From Poa pratensis (lineage: Eukaryota; Streptophyta; Magnoliopsida; Poales; Poaceae), in the NCBI GenBank assembly GCA_947311845.1, contig CAMZMU010000040.1, positions 56,314,330 to 56,378,329 of the forward strand: DNA of 64,000 nucleotides, in the 5' to 3' direction. This document shows positions 37,874 through 49,680 of this stretch, one piece after another. Under the pieces are notes generated by a model that saw nothing but the letters and a program-made list of their open reading frames with translations, ran no database searches and was not told the origin of the DNA. The position numbers and the translations under genes were made by a program. Each line of letters starts with the position of its first letter. The stretch's first letter is position 1.

Positions 37874-38287
37874 GGATGCTCCTCGGAGTCTGCTCCCCTG
37901 TTTCTTGGCTTCTCACGGGATGAGGAGAAAGGGCAGCGCAGCTAAGACTGATGGCTCCGGGCAGCGCAGCTAAGACTGATGCCTCCGCCCTGCTAATCGC
38001 CAAATTGGTATTTATTTGGAGGTCGTTGCAGGCTTCTGCACAGCTCCGCTCCATGCCACTACCCCATGGCTATTTGTTTAAGGTCGTGCCCTTTGGCGCC
38101 ATTTCTTCTACCTTACGTTCCACCCTATCTAGTTGACTATCACCGGAGATGAGAACGGGGATTTTACAATAGTAGCCATGCAATGTCAAACTTTGCCACA
38201 GGTGCCGGTGATAATCCTACATAGTCAAAGGCCTCGATCTGTGTGTTTTCAGTTTACGCTACCTACCATGGAATTTGGAAAAATAAT
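37874..38287. other. Upstream region of copy A
   Basis: Homologous to 47898-48140 upstream of copy B for about 250 bp; probable promoter and 5' UTR. A 21-bp sequence starting GGCAGCGCAGCTAAG is present twice at about 37932 and 37960. Confidence 0.5.
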
Positions 38288-41200
38288 TTTGACTGAAATG
38301 CAGTCGGAGTTGCTTTTCATTGATCAATAGAAGAGAGGCCGATAGCCAAATGACTCGGTTTATAAGGGAAATCAGGCCAGAAAACCATACATCGAAACCG
38401 GCACACACACAAACATCAAGGACGACCCTGTCGCCCACACGACACAGGAGTGACACCTCGACATTGCAGAAGCATCCGGGGCCGCCACCCCGACTTCCAT
38501 CCGCTCACCGCGCCCTACGCAGCCCACCAACACCACCTTCCGGGGCCGCCGCCCCGACGTAGCACCACTCGCACGGAGTTGCAGCGCCGCACAACCTGGA
38601 ACCTCACGGCCCTATCTGCAGAGGACTGCTGAAAGGACAAGGATGTCGCCTAGAGGAGGGTGAATAGGCGAATTAAACTTTTCCGGTTTAGCCTTAATAA
38701 TTGCGGAATAAAACTAGATGTTTAAATTAACAAGCCAACAACCTAAATATACTAGGCTCACATATGTGCACCAACAACTTATGCTATGCAAGACAAGCAA
38801 CAAAGTGAAAGCAATAGAATACTTTAAGCATGAAGACTATCACAATGTAAAGTGCATAAGTAAAGAGCTCGGGTATAGAAATAACCGAGTCACACGGAGA
38901 CGATGAAGTATTCCCAGTTTCTCCTTTTTAGTGGAGTACGTCTCGTTGGAGAGGTGTGAGGCACCACAAAGGTCGATCTCAACGCCACAAAGGCTCGCCC
39001 TATTCTCCGATGAACCGCACCACAAAGTATTGGTTCACCTTCCACTATCGGAATCCTTCAAGGCGAAATCCGGAGCCTTTACAACCCACAATTGGATTGG
39101 GGGCTCCCGAACGGCTACACGTGACCACAAAGGTCTCAACCACCACAAAGGCGTCTAGAGTCCAAACACCCAAGAGTAACAAGCTCACAAACTTTCAACT
39201 TCCACGAAACCTCGTGGAGAGCACAAACCGATGCACAAAGCAATGGCAAGAGCACAAGTGCTCAAATCCTTCACTCTCAAATTCCAACAAAGCAACAAAT
39301 GCTTATGGGGGAATAAGAGAGGAAGAACAATGGAGGAGAAACACCAAGAACTCCAAGATCCAGATCAACTAGGTTCCCCTCACTTAGAGGAGGAATGGAT
39401 TGGTGGAAATGTAGATCTAAATCTCCTCTCACTTTCCCTCAAAGATATGCAAGAATCATGGGAGGGATTGAGAGGTAGGCAAGCTTTTCTAAAGCTCAAC
39501 AATGGAGGAGAGAGAGGGGAAAAACGAGCTCAAGAGGTTAGAGAACCTGGGAGCCGGCCTGGCTAGCCTGGAGGCCGGCCACCCAGCCGAGGCAGGCCGG
39601 AGCCGGCCAGGCCAGCCTGGGGGCAGGCTGGCCACCCAGCAGAGGCGCCTGGCTTGGGAGCCGGCCAGGCCGGCCTGGGGCTGGCCACTCAGAACCCGAA
39701 ATTGTAACACCCATAACTTTTGCGAGAAAACTCTAAATGGGATGAAACCAATTTTGTTGGAAAGATAACGACAAGAGCTTTCCTACAAAAACAAAAATAG
39801 AGTTAAGTTGTCACACATGGGAAAGTGTGAAACTTTCCTCAGGGATAAACCGATAATATTTCCAACACGAAAACGCAATGAGTTTTTCATCCGGACTCCG
39901 TTTTCTATGATCTTGGGCTTGCTCCGAATATAATCACAAGCACTACAAGATTATGCATATACACATCATAGTCCATCATGTGAAGAGGATAACACAAGAG
40001 GAGAGTTTGACCTCTCTACAAGAGACGAACCGGTAAAACCTCCAACATCAAAAACACCGCAAGATATTCAAATGAAATCCGTTTTTGATCAATTAGAGCT
40101 TGGTATGGAGATGAACACAAGCTCTAAATTCTCACATGGATAAAAACCAAATAAGAACCAAGAAAGATGATATGCCAAATATGCAAAGGTTTGAGCTCTC
40201 CACAAAGATGCGATCAAGTTACTCACTTGAGAGCCCCTCTTGATAGTACGTCATCTATCCTATAACCCGGTCTCCCACTAACATCACGAGACCGGTAAAA
40301 TAGAAACCCTATCAAGATCATACCTTTACCTTGAGCATTCCACTTGAGCTAGATGATGACGATCTTGACTCCCTCAAGTTGGAACACCTTTCTTGATTGT
40401 GCTTGCTAGCACATGCTTGATGAAGACTTCTCCAAATGCTCCCCCATACTCCATTATGGGAGAGACTCGCTAAGCTCCGTTTCACAATGATGATGTCTTG
40501 AATCCCTCAAGACATACTTGCAATATGCTCAACTCTACACATGACCATTCTTCATATAAACCCTTGAATAGAGCATTGATCATCATGTAATCTTCTAGAG
40601 TCCAACACATGAACTCCAATCTTCTCTCATGGACAAGATCTATAAGAATAACTCAATGCAAACATTAGTCCATAGGGATTGTCATTAATTACCAAAACCA
40701 CGCATGGGGCAACACATGCACTTTCAACTGCCAGTCGCAGACCACGGCCGCCGCACCAACTCCAGGGCCGCCGCCCCAACTTCCAGTCAACCACCCCCAC
40801 TAGGGTGCATCGACCGAGCCAACACCCCCGCTACTCATGTAGACCGAGGTTGCCACTCGACCATGCCGAGCTGCAGCCCTTCCTCGTAGGGCTGCCGTCG
40901 CATAGCTTCCTGAGGCCGCCGCCTCGACGCATAACCAAGAACCACCCGGGACCACCGTCCCGGCATCCACCAACCACAGAAGAGGAGAAGCAAGTGTCGC
41001 GGGTACATGCCAGGCCCTCCAAGGCGACGCCTCCAAGGAGGTGACGATGTAAACCAACGTCGTCGCCCACTTCGGTGTCCCGAAGCTAGGGCTTTCTCCC
41101 GGAGTGCCCATCACCCCCACGAGGGATGAGGAAGGAGCTCCTCGACGACGCCCCCAGGAGGGTAAACGACGCCAATGGCGCCGCCGTCATCGGCACCAAC

Positions 41201-41872
41201 CGAAGCCGGTTCCAGATTTTCACCCGGAGCGCCTCCATGCCTTCGAGTAGACAGGGGCCAACGATTCCAGCAGATCTGAGGCGACAAGCACACCCAAATC
41301 GCAAGAGCACTGCACACTGCACCAAGCCAACTTCTCTGCCGTCATCCGCCTATCAACCTCACGCGACGGCCGAACCCACACCTACCGGGGGCTGAATAAA
41401 CTCCCCGGTCACCGTGGTGGCGCACGCCGCCGCCCCGGCGTCCTCAGTCGCGGTCGTGAGCTGCAACGCCAAGAACGCAGCTCACAGCCCGCCGGCCCGC
41501 CAGCACCCAGATCCGGCCTGCGCGGCCCAACTCGCCTTGCCAGGACCGCCGCATCCTCCGCAGGTCGCCCGACCCTCGCCACACCTCGGCCTGCCGGCCA
41601 CCACCGGAGTCCAGGGCCGCCGCCCTGGCTTGCCGCGCCGAACCGCGCTTGAGACGACGCGAGGTCATCGATCCGGCCCTCCCGCACCACCTTTGTGGTA
41701 GTGAGGGGCCCGCCGCCACCGCGATATGGCCGGCGGCAGCGGCGGCATGGAGGACAGGGTGTGGGCGAGGTCCCGGCGGCGCGGGGTGGGGAGCCCTCGG
41801 GTCGCCCTGGGCAGGGCGACGCGAGGGAGAGGCGGATTGTGTGATGGATTAGTGTGCTATATTTGTAATTCT
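38288..41872 (-). mobile_element. LINE insertion with 15-bp TSD, interrupted by a solo LTR
   Basis: The 15-mer ATTTGGAAAAATAAT lies at 38273-38287 and again at 41873-41887, a target-site duplication of LINE length. The body (38288-38629 plus 40732-41872, about 1.5 kb) is GC-rich with Pro/Ala/Arg-type frames and repeated GGGCCGCCGCCCC motifs, as seen in grass LINE 5' or coding remnants. No open reverse transcriptase remains. Orientation is inferred from the left-hand end (minus-strand tail TCAAA) and is uncertain. It split the upstream flank of copy A: sequence right of it (41888-42080) matches 48140-48480 upstream of copy B. Confidence 0.72.
38630..40726 (-). mobile_element. Solo LTR, 2097 bp, target-site duplication ACTGC
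   Basis: Same family as 30863-32973 but in inverted orientation: begins TGAAAGGACAAGG (the complement of the other's end) and ends GCACTTTCA. The 5-bp duplication ACTGC flanks it at 38625-38629 and 40727-40731. It is nested in the LINE at 38288-41872. The variable block (39540-39700) is made of GCCGGCC/CCAGCC repeats, unlike the TTCCGG block of the first LTR. Confidence 0.93.
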
Positions 41873-41887
41873 ATTTGGAAAAATAAT

Positions 41888-42506
41888 AAAAATGCAAAAA
41901 TTACTCTATCAATACTCAAGCTTTCTCTTGCCTCCATAAAACAAATTGAGAGAGGAAGGTCTTCTATACGGCTACAGCAATGTCTATGCCCACTTGTCTT
42001 GGAGGGCAGACTCGGGATTCGAGACTACGTCCAAGAAAGCATGGGTGGCGTTCACGATGGTTTAGCTTTAAGCCTTTGGCTGGTATAATAACCACACTTT
42101 GCCACACCACATGTTTGGGTTGATGTACTTTTCCGGTTCTTTTTACTCCGTATATAGGTTAGTCTTAAATCATTTTTTCCTCAAAATTTGACCAAGTTTA
42201 GAGAAAAAAAGACCAACATTCTAATACTACAAACCAAATTATTCAAATCCAAACACACAAATGGTTCAAATGAAGTAAAGAGCATGATAAAAACACAACT
42301 ATGAAGTGATGTGGAGTAGCCAATGATACTCAACAAGATCATCTTGGCATGTTAGAAAAAACAAGATCATCTTGGAGCTAAGTATGAATCTCTCGGTTCT
42401 CGATACTTCGATGTGCTGTGAGGAATCTCTATTGCATCATGTTCCAGCTCAACATGATCCCCATTGGAGATGTACTGGCATATCACGCTCATCTTTAATG
42501 ATCATG
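41888..42506. other. Duplicated upstream flank and MITE-like fragment
   Basis: 41888-42080 matches the far upstream flank of copy B. 42130-42245 contains CTCCGTATATAGG...CAAAATTTGACCAAGTTTA, a Stowaway-like half element. No gene. Confidence 0.45.
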
Positions 42507-43527
42507 TCATGCAACATGATGCAACATGTCATTATTTGACATGGGACCTGTGGTTTTCAATATTCGACAAGGCCATGAACAATGGCAAAGCGCTAATGAA
42601 GCACATCGAAAGATCTCTCCACATCTTTCCTTGTCTACTTTTGACACTTCGCGAAGCACGGTCTCTTTTTGCCCTGAGGATACGGGGTTGTCTTCACAAA
42701 TGTGGCCTACGGAGGGTAGATGCCATTTGCAAGATAGGCCCATCGTGTAATAGCGACCATTGACAACATAGTTGCAAGGAGTAGCATCTCCGGGAACAAG
42801 CCTTGCGAATAATGGTGATCTCGACAACACATTCAGATCATTATGAGAACCAGACAATCCAAAGGACTCAAGAATTATTGTTGGATCTTTGAAGTGGCCT
42901 TTGTACTCACATTTCCATCCCGCAGGACAATTCTTCAATGTACATTGCATGCAATCAAGTGATCGAAGCATCACATGCCATTCTCGTTCTTCACTCACAC
43001 CCAACGGTCTCTCAGTGTCTTCATCATTGGGTGCCCTCAAGTAGTCCGGCCCAAAGATCTCAATCACTGCCTATGTGTATCTTTGAACGACCTCCAAGAT
43101 TGTATTTTTTCCAATGCGGACATAGTCATCAACGGTGTCGGCCGAACACCCATAGGTAAGCACTCGAACAACCACGACACACTTCATTAGTGGGCCCACA
43201 CTAATATCCCATGTTGCACTCCTCCTCAGCTTAAACCAATCATCATGTTCTCCACTGCTTCTGCAATGGTGAGGAAGAGATTTTGTGTGCATCCGAAATC
43301 GCCGGCAAAAATACTTCTCCTGATAGGATTGCATTGTGGTTGAATTAATTTCGCATAAGTTTGGCATGGCCCACTGCTCTATCTAGATTGATGTAAAAAT
43401 GCCCGAATCGTGATCCTAGTCTCGACCGCTGAAAATCCTCGTTGAAGATCATGACAATGGCCATTTTGAGGTAATCATCGTCTTCTTCCTCCTCCGACAA
43501 AGAGTCGTCGAATATCATCTCCCTCAA
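42507..43527 (-). pseudogene. PIF/Harbinger-type transposase (HARBI1-like nuclease) remnant
   Basis: Three adjoining minus-strand pieces read as one protein: 43527-43345 (acidic N-terminus), 43367-43071 (SVGPLMKCVVVVRVLTYGCS, 'ADTVDDYVRIGKNTILEVVQ') and 43067-42507 (FGPDYLRAPNDEDTERPLGV, 'LRSLDCMQCTLKNCPAGWK', 'GSHNDLNVLSRSPLFARL'). The first two are joined by a frameshift, the last two by one in-frame stop (TAG at 43070-43068). The first two catalytic Asp motifs (SLDCMQ, SHNDLNVL) are seen. The part between them is shorter than in the family and the third acidic motif is unclear. The family cuts and pastes Tourist/Harbinger elements. Terminal repeats were not found, so the element is not delimited. 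Confidence 0.82.
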
Positions 43528-44390
43528 CCTCTTCGTCTACATTATAATTGACTAGATTGAATTCGATTGCCAAAAAGTAAAACGAAAGGAAAAAACACAA
43601 ATAAACTCACATAGTCCATTTGTCGAATGCTTGGAGGACGGAGGAGGTGAGAATGGCGGCCGATGCCGAAGCTGTGAAAAGTTGGCGGGGATGCGAGACA
43701 ATCTGCAGTTAATGGAGGGGCTCGAAAGACCTTAAACATTGATCGTCGGTCGTACACCAAGCTCGTCGCGGCCAAAGAGACATGGTCGGAAGTTCGTGAG
43801 CGTGCCTATTCCGATGCCACCTAGCTCCGTGGCTGGCGATCTACGTCATCTCCATCCTCCGATGGCTCCGGTTTGGAACAAATCAAGCTCGTAATCGACA
43901 GCGAGGTAGGATTTTTTGGTGACAGAATGGTCGCGGCGGTGACAGAGATTCTGGCGATGAAAATAAACGCCAAGCGAATAGGAGTGGGGCAGGCAGGTGG
44001 CGGTAGTTGCGGGTTGTCGGCGGAGGCTAAGGGTGGTTGTCGGCGGCAACGACGGGGATGGTGCGGTTTGTGCGGGGGTGGAATGCCGGATTTTTTCTCC
44101 GGACAGCCACATCCGAGAATATCTGGGAGTCGACCAACACGAGAAGTAAATTTTTTTACTCCTCTAAATCCGATAAAGGGTCGAAAAGGTGCGGTTTTGC
44201 CATTTAAAACTAAACTTTTTACTACTCTAACCGGTTTTGATGGATCGGCTAGAGATGCCTTTACATAGGACTACCTCGAGCTTATAAAGCCAACCCACAC
44301 ACGTAACTTAATTTAACACACGCAGACGCCTATCTGCTTGCTTTACATGATGGAGCATTCCACTTCTACGTTTTGAGTGAATGCCGTGAC
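43528..44390. other. Flank of transposase remnant
   Basis: Probably the 5' part of the PIF/Harbinger element or another repeat: 44140-44262 has paired (G/C)TAAATTTTTTTACTCCTCTAAA-like and 'ACTTTTTACTACTCTAACCGG' motifs and ends GGCTAGAGATGCC. No gene is supported. Confidence 0.35.
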
Positions 44391-44611
44391 AGGTTAGGCG
44401 ATCAAAATGTGGGGCAAAGATGTGGCAAATTTGGCATACCTACTATACAAATCAAAGATCCAATAAAGTTGTTTGTACTGGTCCTCAAACTTATATGTTT
44501 TCCCGAACGAAAAGATCTCACCGTTGTGGAAAAGATGGTAAAACCAGCTATGAACATGATCCGTTGGATTCATAAAGGCACAATTGTTTGTAAGTGCCAA
44601 AGAACTGAGAG

Positions 44612-44738
44612 TTGCTCCATTCGTTTCTAATTATAAAATGTTTTGGATATTTCAGTGTGGATTAAATACGCATTGAAGATACATGCAAATCAGAAGAAAA
44701 AAACTAGAACATCTTATAATCACAAACAGAGGGAGTAC
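44612..44738. mobile_element. Stowaway-type MITE downstream of copy B
   Basis: CTCCATTCGTTTCTAATTATAAAATG at the left, CATCTTATAATCACAAACAGAGGGAG at the right. The matching position near copy A (about 33449, AACAGGTATATTTTAATTC) is uninterrupted, which defines the empty TA site. Confidence 0.8.
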
Positions 44739-44933
44739 ATTTTAATTCACAACATAAATGTTCTGTTTTCCTGCCGTTGTGGCATCCCATGATCTGGTAA
44801 TACATCCATGGGCATTCATTCGGTGATCAATAACAATTCCTGGTACCTTGCAGATGAACTCCGTAACGAGATCTTGTAACACATCACAGTAACACGCTAC
44901 ACTACATACAATTCTTCTGAATAAGATGCCAAA

Positions 44934-47897
44934 TTAAAAGGTCATTGCAACACACTCCTCCCTTACAGCTGCAAAGAGATCTGAGTTCATGTATCGCTCG
45001 CCCCCGCTCGGGAACATGGTCACAATCATCTTCCCCTTGTTCTCTTCTCTCGCCGCAACCTAAAGATAAATTTGTGTCGGGAGGTTTATTAGAGACTATA
45101 GAAGGGAATCAATAATAGAAATACAATAAAAGTTAATAGAATTTTTCTTTAAATGTAAATTTCTTACATTCTCGAACTGGGTTTTCCATTTTCTCGTTAA
45201 CCACAACAGAAACATCAAGTACAGGGAGAATAAATAAGTTAAATAAAAGATGTGAACCTGCAGGCAAGCTGCCAAGTTTCCTCCAGAAGATATGCCTACA
45301 AGCAGACCTTCTTCGACTGCCAGCCTCCTCGCATTTGCCATTGCGTCCTCAGTGGTCACGCTGACTATTTCATCGATGACCGAGGTGTCCAAGATCTCTG
45401 GTACGAATCCTGGTCCTATCCCCTGGATTTTATGCTTGCCTCGCTCCCCACCTGAACAATGCCAATATGCAAGGCTAGTAGGCAAAAGGTAGCCAATGTC
45501 CGTAGTGTACTATTTGTTGTTGTTTCACTGTTTTTTTTACTGGTAGCACATAAACTGAAGCAAATCTAGAGCCATATAATAATCTGGACCACATGTTTCA
45601 ATCATGGAGATATGACTAAGAACAATTTATTGGCACTTACTTATCTGCCACCTAACAAATTAATACAATCGTTTTCAAATGACCAAGGAGTCATTTTCTA
45701 GAGAAAATGACAAGCAGACTAATGGACTGACAAGTAGACATCAAGATGAGTTACAGCCACGTTGGGAAAACAAGAAGTTTATTTTGCAGCAAATATTAGA
45801 TGCCAAACAGTTTTGCATGTTCTCTATCATTTAACACGATAATGTATTAGTTTAATTCTATGAAGCATAGAAGCACTGAAAACTATTTATCTGACCTAAA
45901 ACAGCCATCACTGATGATTTTTAAGGGTTTTGGGGTACTTGGTTCTTGATTTTGGAATCCAACATAGGATAGTTTACCTGCAATTACCGGGCTCTCTGCA
46001 GGTTCCACACAGATTATCTTCACATTTGGGTTTTGCATCTTCAGATACTTTCCGACACCAGATACCGTACCTCCTGAGCCTGAACCGGCAACAAATATGT
46101 CCACCTTGCCAGCAGTATCCTTCCAAATCTCAGGTCCTGAAAGTGGGGGACATTTTTAAGAGCTAACTTATGAACATAGGTCAATATGGAAGTACACCTT
46201 TCTTATAAGTATCATATGTCAAGTCATCTTGAGACAGTACCAGTCCATCTGATGTGCGCCTCAGGATTTGCTGGATTCGAGAACTGATCAAGAACATGTA
46301 CATTGGGTAATTCTTTCTTCAGCTGTTCAACCTTGTCCACTTGTCCTTGAAACCCAAGCGCTGGATCTGCCACGTGGCCACAAATACAAATCACGCTGAT
46401 TGCAAGTAAAATCAGACCTAAGCAGTAGAGCGAAGTAAAACATTTGTTTATACTTGAGACAGGAAGCTGACGCTATCTATATATCTTACCAGTTATGAAC
46501 AACTCAGCACCCATGTATCTCAACAAGATCTGCTTATCAAGCGAGTACTGGCCCGGCATCACCGCGACGAACCTGTAGCCTTTGCTCAGAGCAATGAGAA
46601 TCAATCCTAGCCCCAAGTTACCGCTCGTCGGCTCTACCAGAGTCGTAACACCGGGTGAAATCAACCCTTTCTCTTCTGCATCTTCGATCATTCTGAAGAA
46701 AGCATAGAGAAATACGCACAACATAAGTTCGTAATTCATTATGTTTACCATATGTTTTGCCGGGAAATGATTATTAGCAAGTGCAGCAATATATACTTTC
46801 AACAAAAGTCACTGCCTACCTGAGCAAAAAAAGTCCCTTATTATTAGTAATGAGGATGGAGCGGAAAATTTCCGAAATAGAAACGGAATTTTGCGGAACG
46901 GAAGCAAAAACATATTTTTTTTCGAAAATGGAAACGGAACGACGTTTTCCAGCATAACAGGCGTGGAAACGAAATTTCTTATTTAGAGTTGTTGTTCATG
47001 ACCCAATCCAGCACGCACAATATGTGACCTTATCAAGCCGAACTCTGAAGCGGCCCATCCCAAAACTGGCAACCACGTAATAGCTTCCCCGGTTGACCCT
47101 TCCCTGATTAACTAGTACATCGAGCATGCTACGAAACAGTTTTCGGTATGTGAGTTGTTTGAGTTTTTCTGCGTGATTTAAGGGGTTTCTTGGTTCCGGC
47201 AAACATTCGCTTTCCTCTCTCTATCTGCACCGTATTTGGTATGTATAAGTTTCCGTATTTTTTTCGGCATTTCAATACTCCTTTTCGTTTCCGCACAAAA
47301 ATAAAAAATCAAATGTGGGCCACTCAGTTCCGTCTGTTTTCAGTCCGTGTTTATCCCTACTTATTATTGGTACCACCAGTCCCTACAGCCAAACGACAAA
47401 ATGTTAGCTTACTGAAGGGTGGGGTTCTTATCTGAATTGCTATCACTCGCCTCACTTGCTCAAGTGCTCAACTAGCACAAACAAAAACTAGCTCCCCGAT
47501 GTAACCCAATCCTAAGATTTCTGAAAGGAGACGAGCCGTATCAAAACGAGTTGATAGTACCTCAGAGCGCTGCGGTCCTTGACTGAGCAAAGGGGCTGGT
47601 AGGCCTCGATCTTGCCGACGATCCTGGCATCGACTCCATCCTTTCCGGCGATCCGCTTCAGCTCGATCAGCGGTGTCCATCCTATGAGCTGAAGAAAAAT
47701 AATTTGTCCGAATAAGCCTCTCCCAATGCACCTTGATCTCAGTAAAGATCAGGGAGATAACAGAATCGATGGAGGACGAGGTTGCCTGCCTGGGTGACGT
47801 CGGAGGCGATGTGTTCCTGCCCCGTTCCGCCGTCAGCGAGCAAGGAAGGGACCCCTCTCCTGCCAGCAGTCCCCTCCGCCTCCTCTCCCGGCGCCAT
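44934..47897 (-). CDS. Cysteine synthase-like (O-acetylserine thiol-lyase family), copy B
   Basis: Exons in minus order: 47897-47790, 47688-47561, 46692-46490, 46366-46241, 46136-45978, 45451-45258, 45059-44934; 347 residues, no stops. Exon sizes equal those of copy A except exon 1, which is one codon longer. The PLP lysine (SVKDR), EPTSGN loop, [10 protein letters not shown] loop and GISSG are present, with the same family-atypical IGWTP and SGNLG. The last acceptor is AG, unlike copy A. The first donor is GC (47789-47788; ACCCAG|GCAGGC), where copy A has GT: either a GC-AG intron or a damaged donor. Intron 2 contains a hAT-type insertion absent from copy A. Canonical cysteine synthases act in cytosol, plastid or mitochondrion; no clear transit peptide is visible here. 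Confidence 0.85.
46846..47360. mobile_element. hAT-type non-autonomous element, 515 bp, 8-bp TSD
   Basis: Flanked by TTATTATT at 46838-46845 and 47361-47368. The ends are rich in CGGAA/TTCCG, and the right end reads inverted as TAGGGATAAACACGGA, similar to the left. Copy A intron 2 has a single TTATTATT (37258-37265) and no insert, an exact paralogous empty site. No transposase. Confidence 0.85.
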
Positions 47898-48548
47898 GGA
47901 TGCTGCTCGGAGGTCACTGGCTTCTCACGGGAGGAGGAGACAGGGCAGCACAGCGACGACTGATGTGACTCCCTCCTGCAAATGGCCAACTTGGTAGGGT
48001 ATTTGTTTTTGGAGATCGTTGCAGGCTCGTGCGTAGCTCCGCTCCAACCCATGTGCCTGCTTGTTTAAGCAGGTGCCATTTTGCCGCCATTCTTTTACCC
48101 TTTTCTACGTGATACCCATAGCCGTCATACCATCGATTATAGAAAAACGATCGATACTCAAGCTTTGTCTAGCCTCGACAGAATAAAATTTGAGAGAGGG
48201 AGGTGTTCTCTACCGCTACACCAAATATCCAAGCTCGTTCTCTATGGTCGATGCTTCTTGTTGGGTGTAGCTTCTCTTGTTTTTCCTTTTTATCTTTGCT
48301 CGGTTGTGTAAAAGGGTTCTCTCATCACTTTGTATCGGTTCGGCCGTGTGGCTTTATTTATAAAGCGGGACAAAAGCCTGTTTCGTGGTCGATGCCCACG
48401 GGTGATCGGGATTCAGGATTCGAGATTATGTTCAAGGATGCCTGGGGGTTTAGTTGGCAACAAGTGGAGCAAACAGCCAAACAATGAATGGACATAGCAT
48501 CCAATCAGAGTTTTTTTTTAAGGGCGAGCGTCCAATCCAAGTGAGTAA
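47898..48548. other. Upstream region of copy B
   Basis: Probable promoter. 48140-48480 is homologous to 41895-42080, marking the right side of the duplicated unit. No gene. Confidence 0.5.
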
Positions 48549-49276
48549 GGATATGTTTGGTTCGTGACCAAACTATGGATGGACTAGGATCATCCCATTT
48601 TTAGATGTGTTTGGTTGTAAAATCAGAGATGGTGTTCCACCCACACAAGGAAATGTTCCCTTAAAATGTTGCATTCGATGGCCCCTCCCAATCGGTCGGA
48701 CCGAGTGGTCCTCGTTTTCTAACTGTGCATTTCTGCCATGCCAATCCTCCTGGCTGGCCCCCGTTCCGGACCTCGACCCTCTCGCCATTGTCACCCCAAG
48801 CCGCCACCACCCTAATCCATCCTCACGCCCCAGCTCCGTCTCCAATCGCAATGTCAATTTCAGCCCCTTCCGTTGGAGCCGACGCCCATTGCGTAGCGTG
48901 CCTGCCGATGATGTCATCGTTCTTCTACTCCCACCCTCAGCCACCATCTGCGAAGGACTGCGACCGAGTGGCAACAGAAACAGTTGTGGGGCCAGGTCCC
49001 CTTCGACCGGACTCCCTACCTTGAAGCTGAGGCCAGCACTGTGCTTCGTGCCACGGTTTCTCTGCCGCTCGGCTCACTGCCGGCAGGGCTGTTCCCTCCT
49101 GCCTGTTAACCACCTGCTCTGTTAACCATCTTATATTAACTCTAGAAACAGTCATCCCATCCACCTCAAATCCCTGGAAACAAACGGAAAATTGGATGAT
49201 CCCAATCATGACGACCAAACACAAAATCTCAACCATCCCATCCCACCCTTATTGATTCCATCGACCAAACACACCG
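48549..49276. mobile_element. PIF/Harbinger-type non-autonomous element, 728 bp
   Basis: Starts GGATATGTTTGGTTCG, ends CGACCAAACACACCG (inverted), flanked by TAA at 48546-48548 and 49277-49279, the TWA target of this superfamily. Sub-terminal copies of GTGTTTGGTTG / GACCAAACACAAA reinforce the assignment. Reading frames inside are not supported. Confidence 0.75.
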
Positions 49277-49680
49277 TAAGCCAACCATAGAGATATGACC
49301 CGTTCCATGTGTCCAATACCAACTCATGGAGATACTTAACAAACAAAATAAAGGCAGTATGGAAGGTACAGATACACACACGAGTAGAGCCCTACCAAAA
49401 CTATACATATATCATCATTGTTCATATGAGAAGATGTTTAGGTAGGAATTAAAAGTGCAAGGACATGTGGACAACATTTGGGCTCTACAAGAACTACCTC
49501 CGCACTGCTCATTAGCTGTAGAAAGCAGCACCGCAATGAGGCACGGCTCCTTATGTCAGGTCAATCTCAAACACTGTTTGCAACTCGATGCAAAATTACA
49601 CCGGATTCACACCCAACAAATGATTTATCACTTCCAGTCCAGGACCAGTTCCTCTATTTGACAACAGAGGGGGAAAGAGT

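Noticed and set aside
30863..40726. One large retrotransposon bounded by the two 2.1-kb repeats
   Set aside because: The repeats are inverted relative to each other, have different target-site duplications (GATGT, ACTGC), and enclose a cysteine synthase gene, not retrotransposon domains.
42580..43067. Transposase remnant as a domesticated HARBI1-like gene
   Set aside because: The in-frame stop, the frameshift and the shortened spacing of catalytic motifs argue against a maintained gene.
48607..49125. 172-codon plus-strand frame
   Set aside because: It lies entirely inside the TAA-flanked PIF-type element and has no domain.
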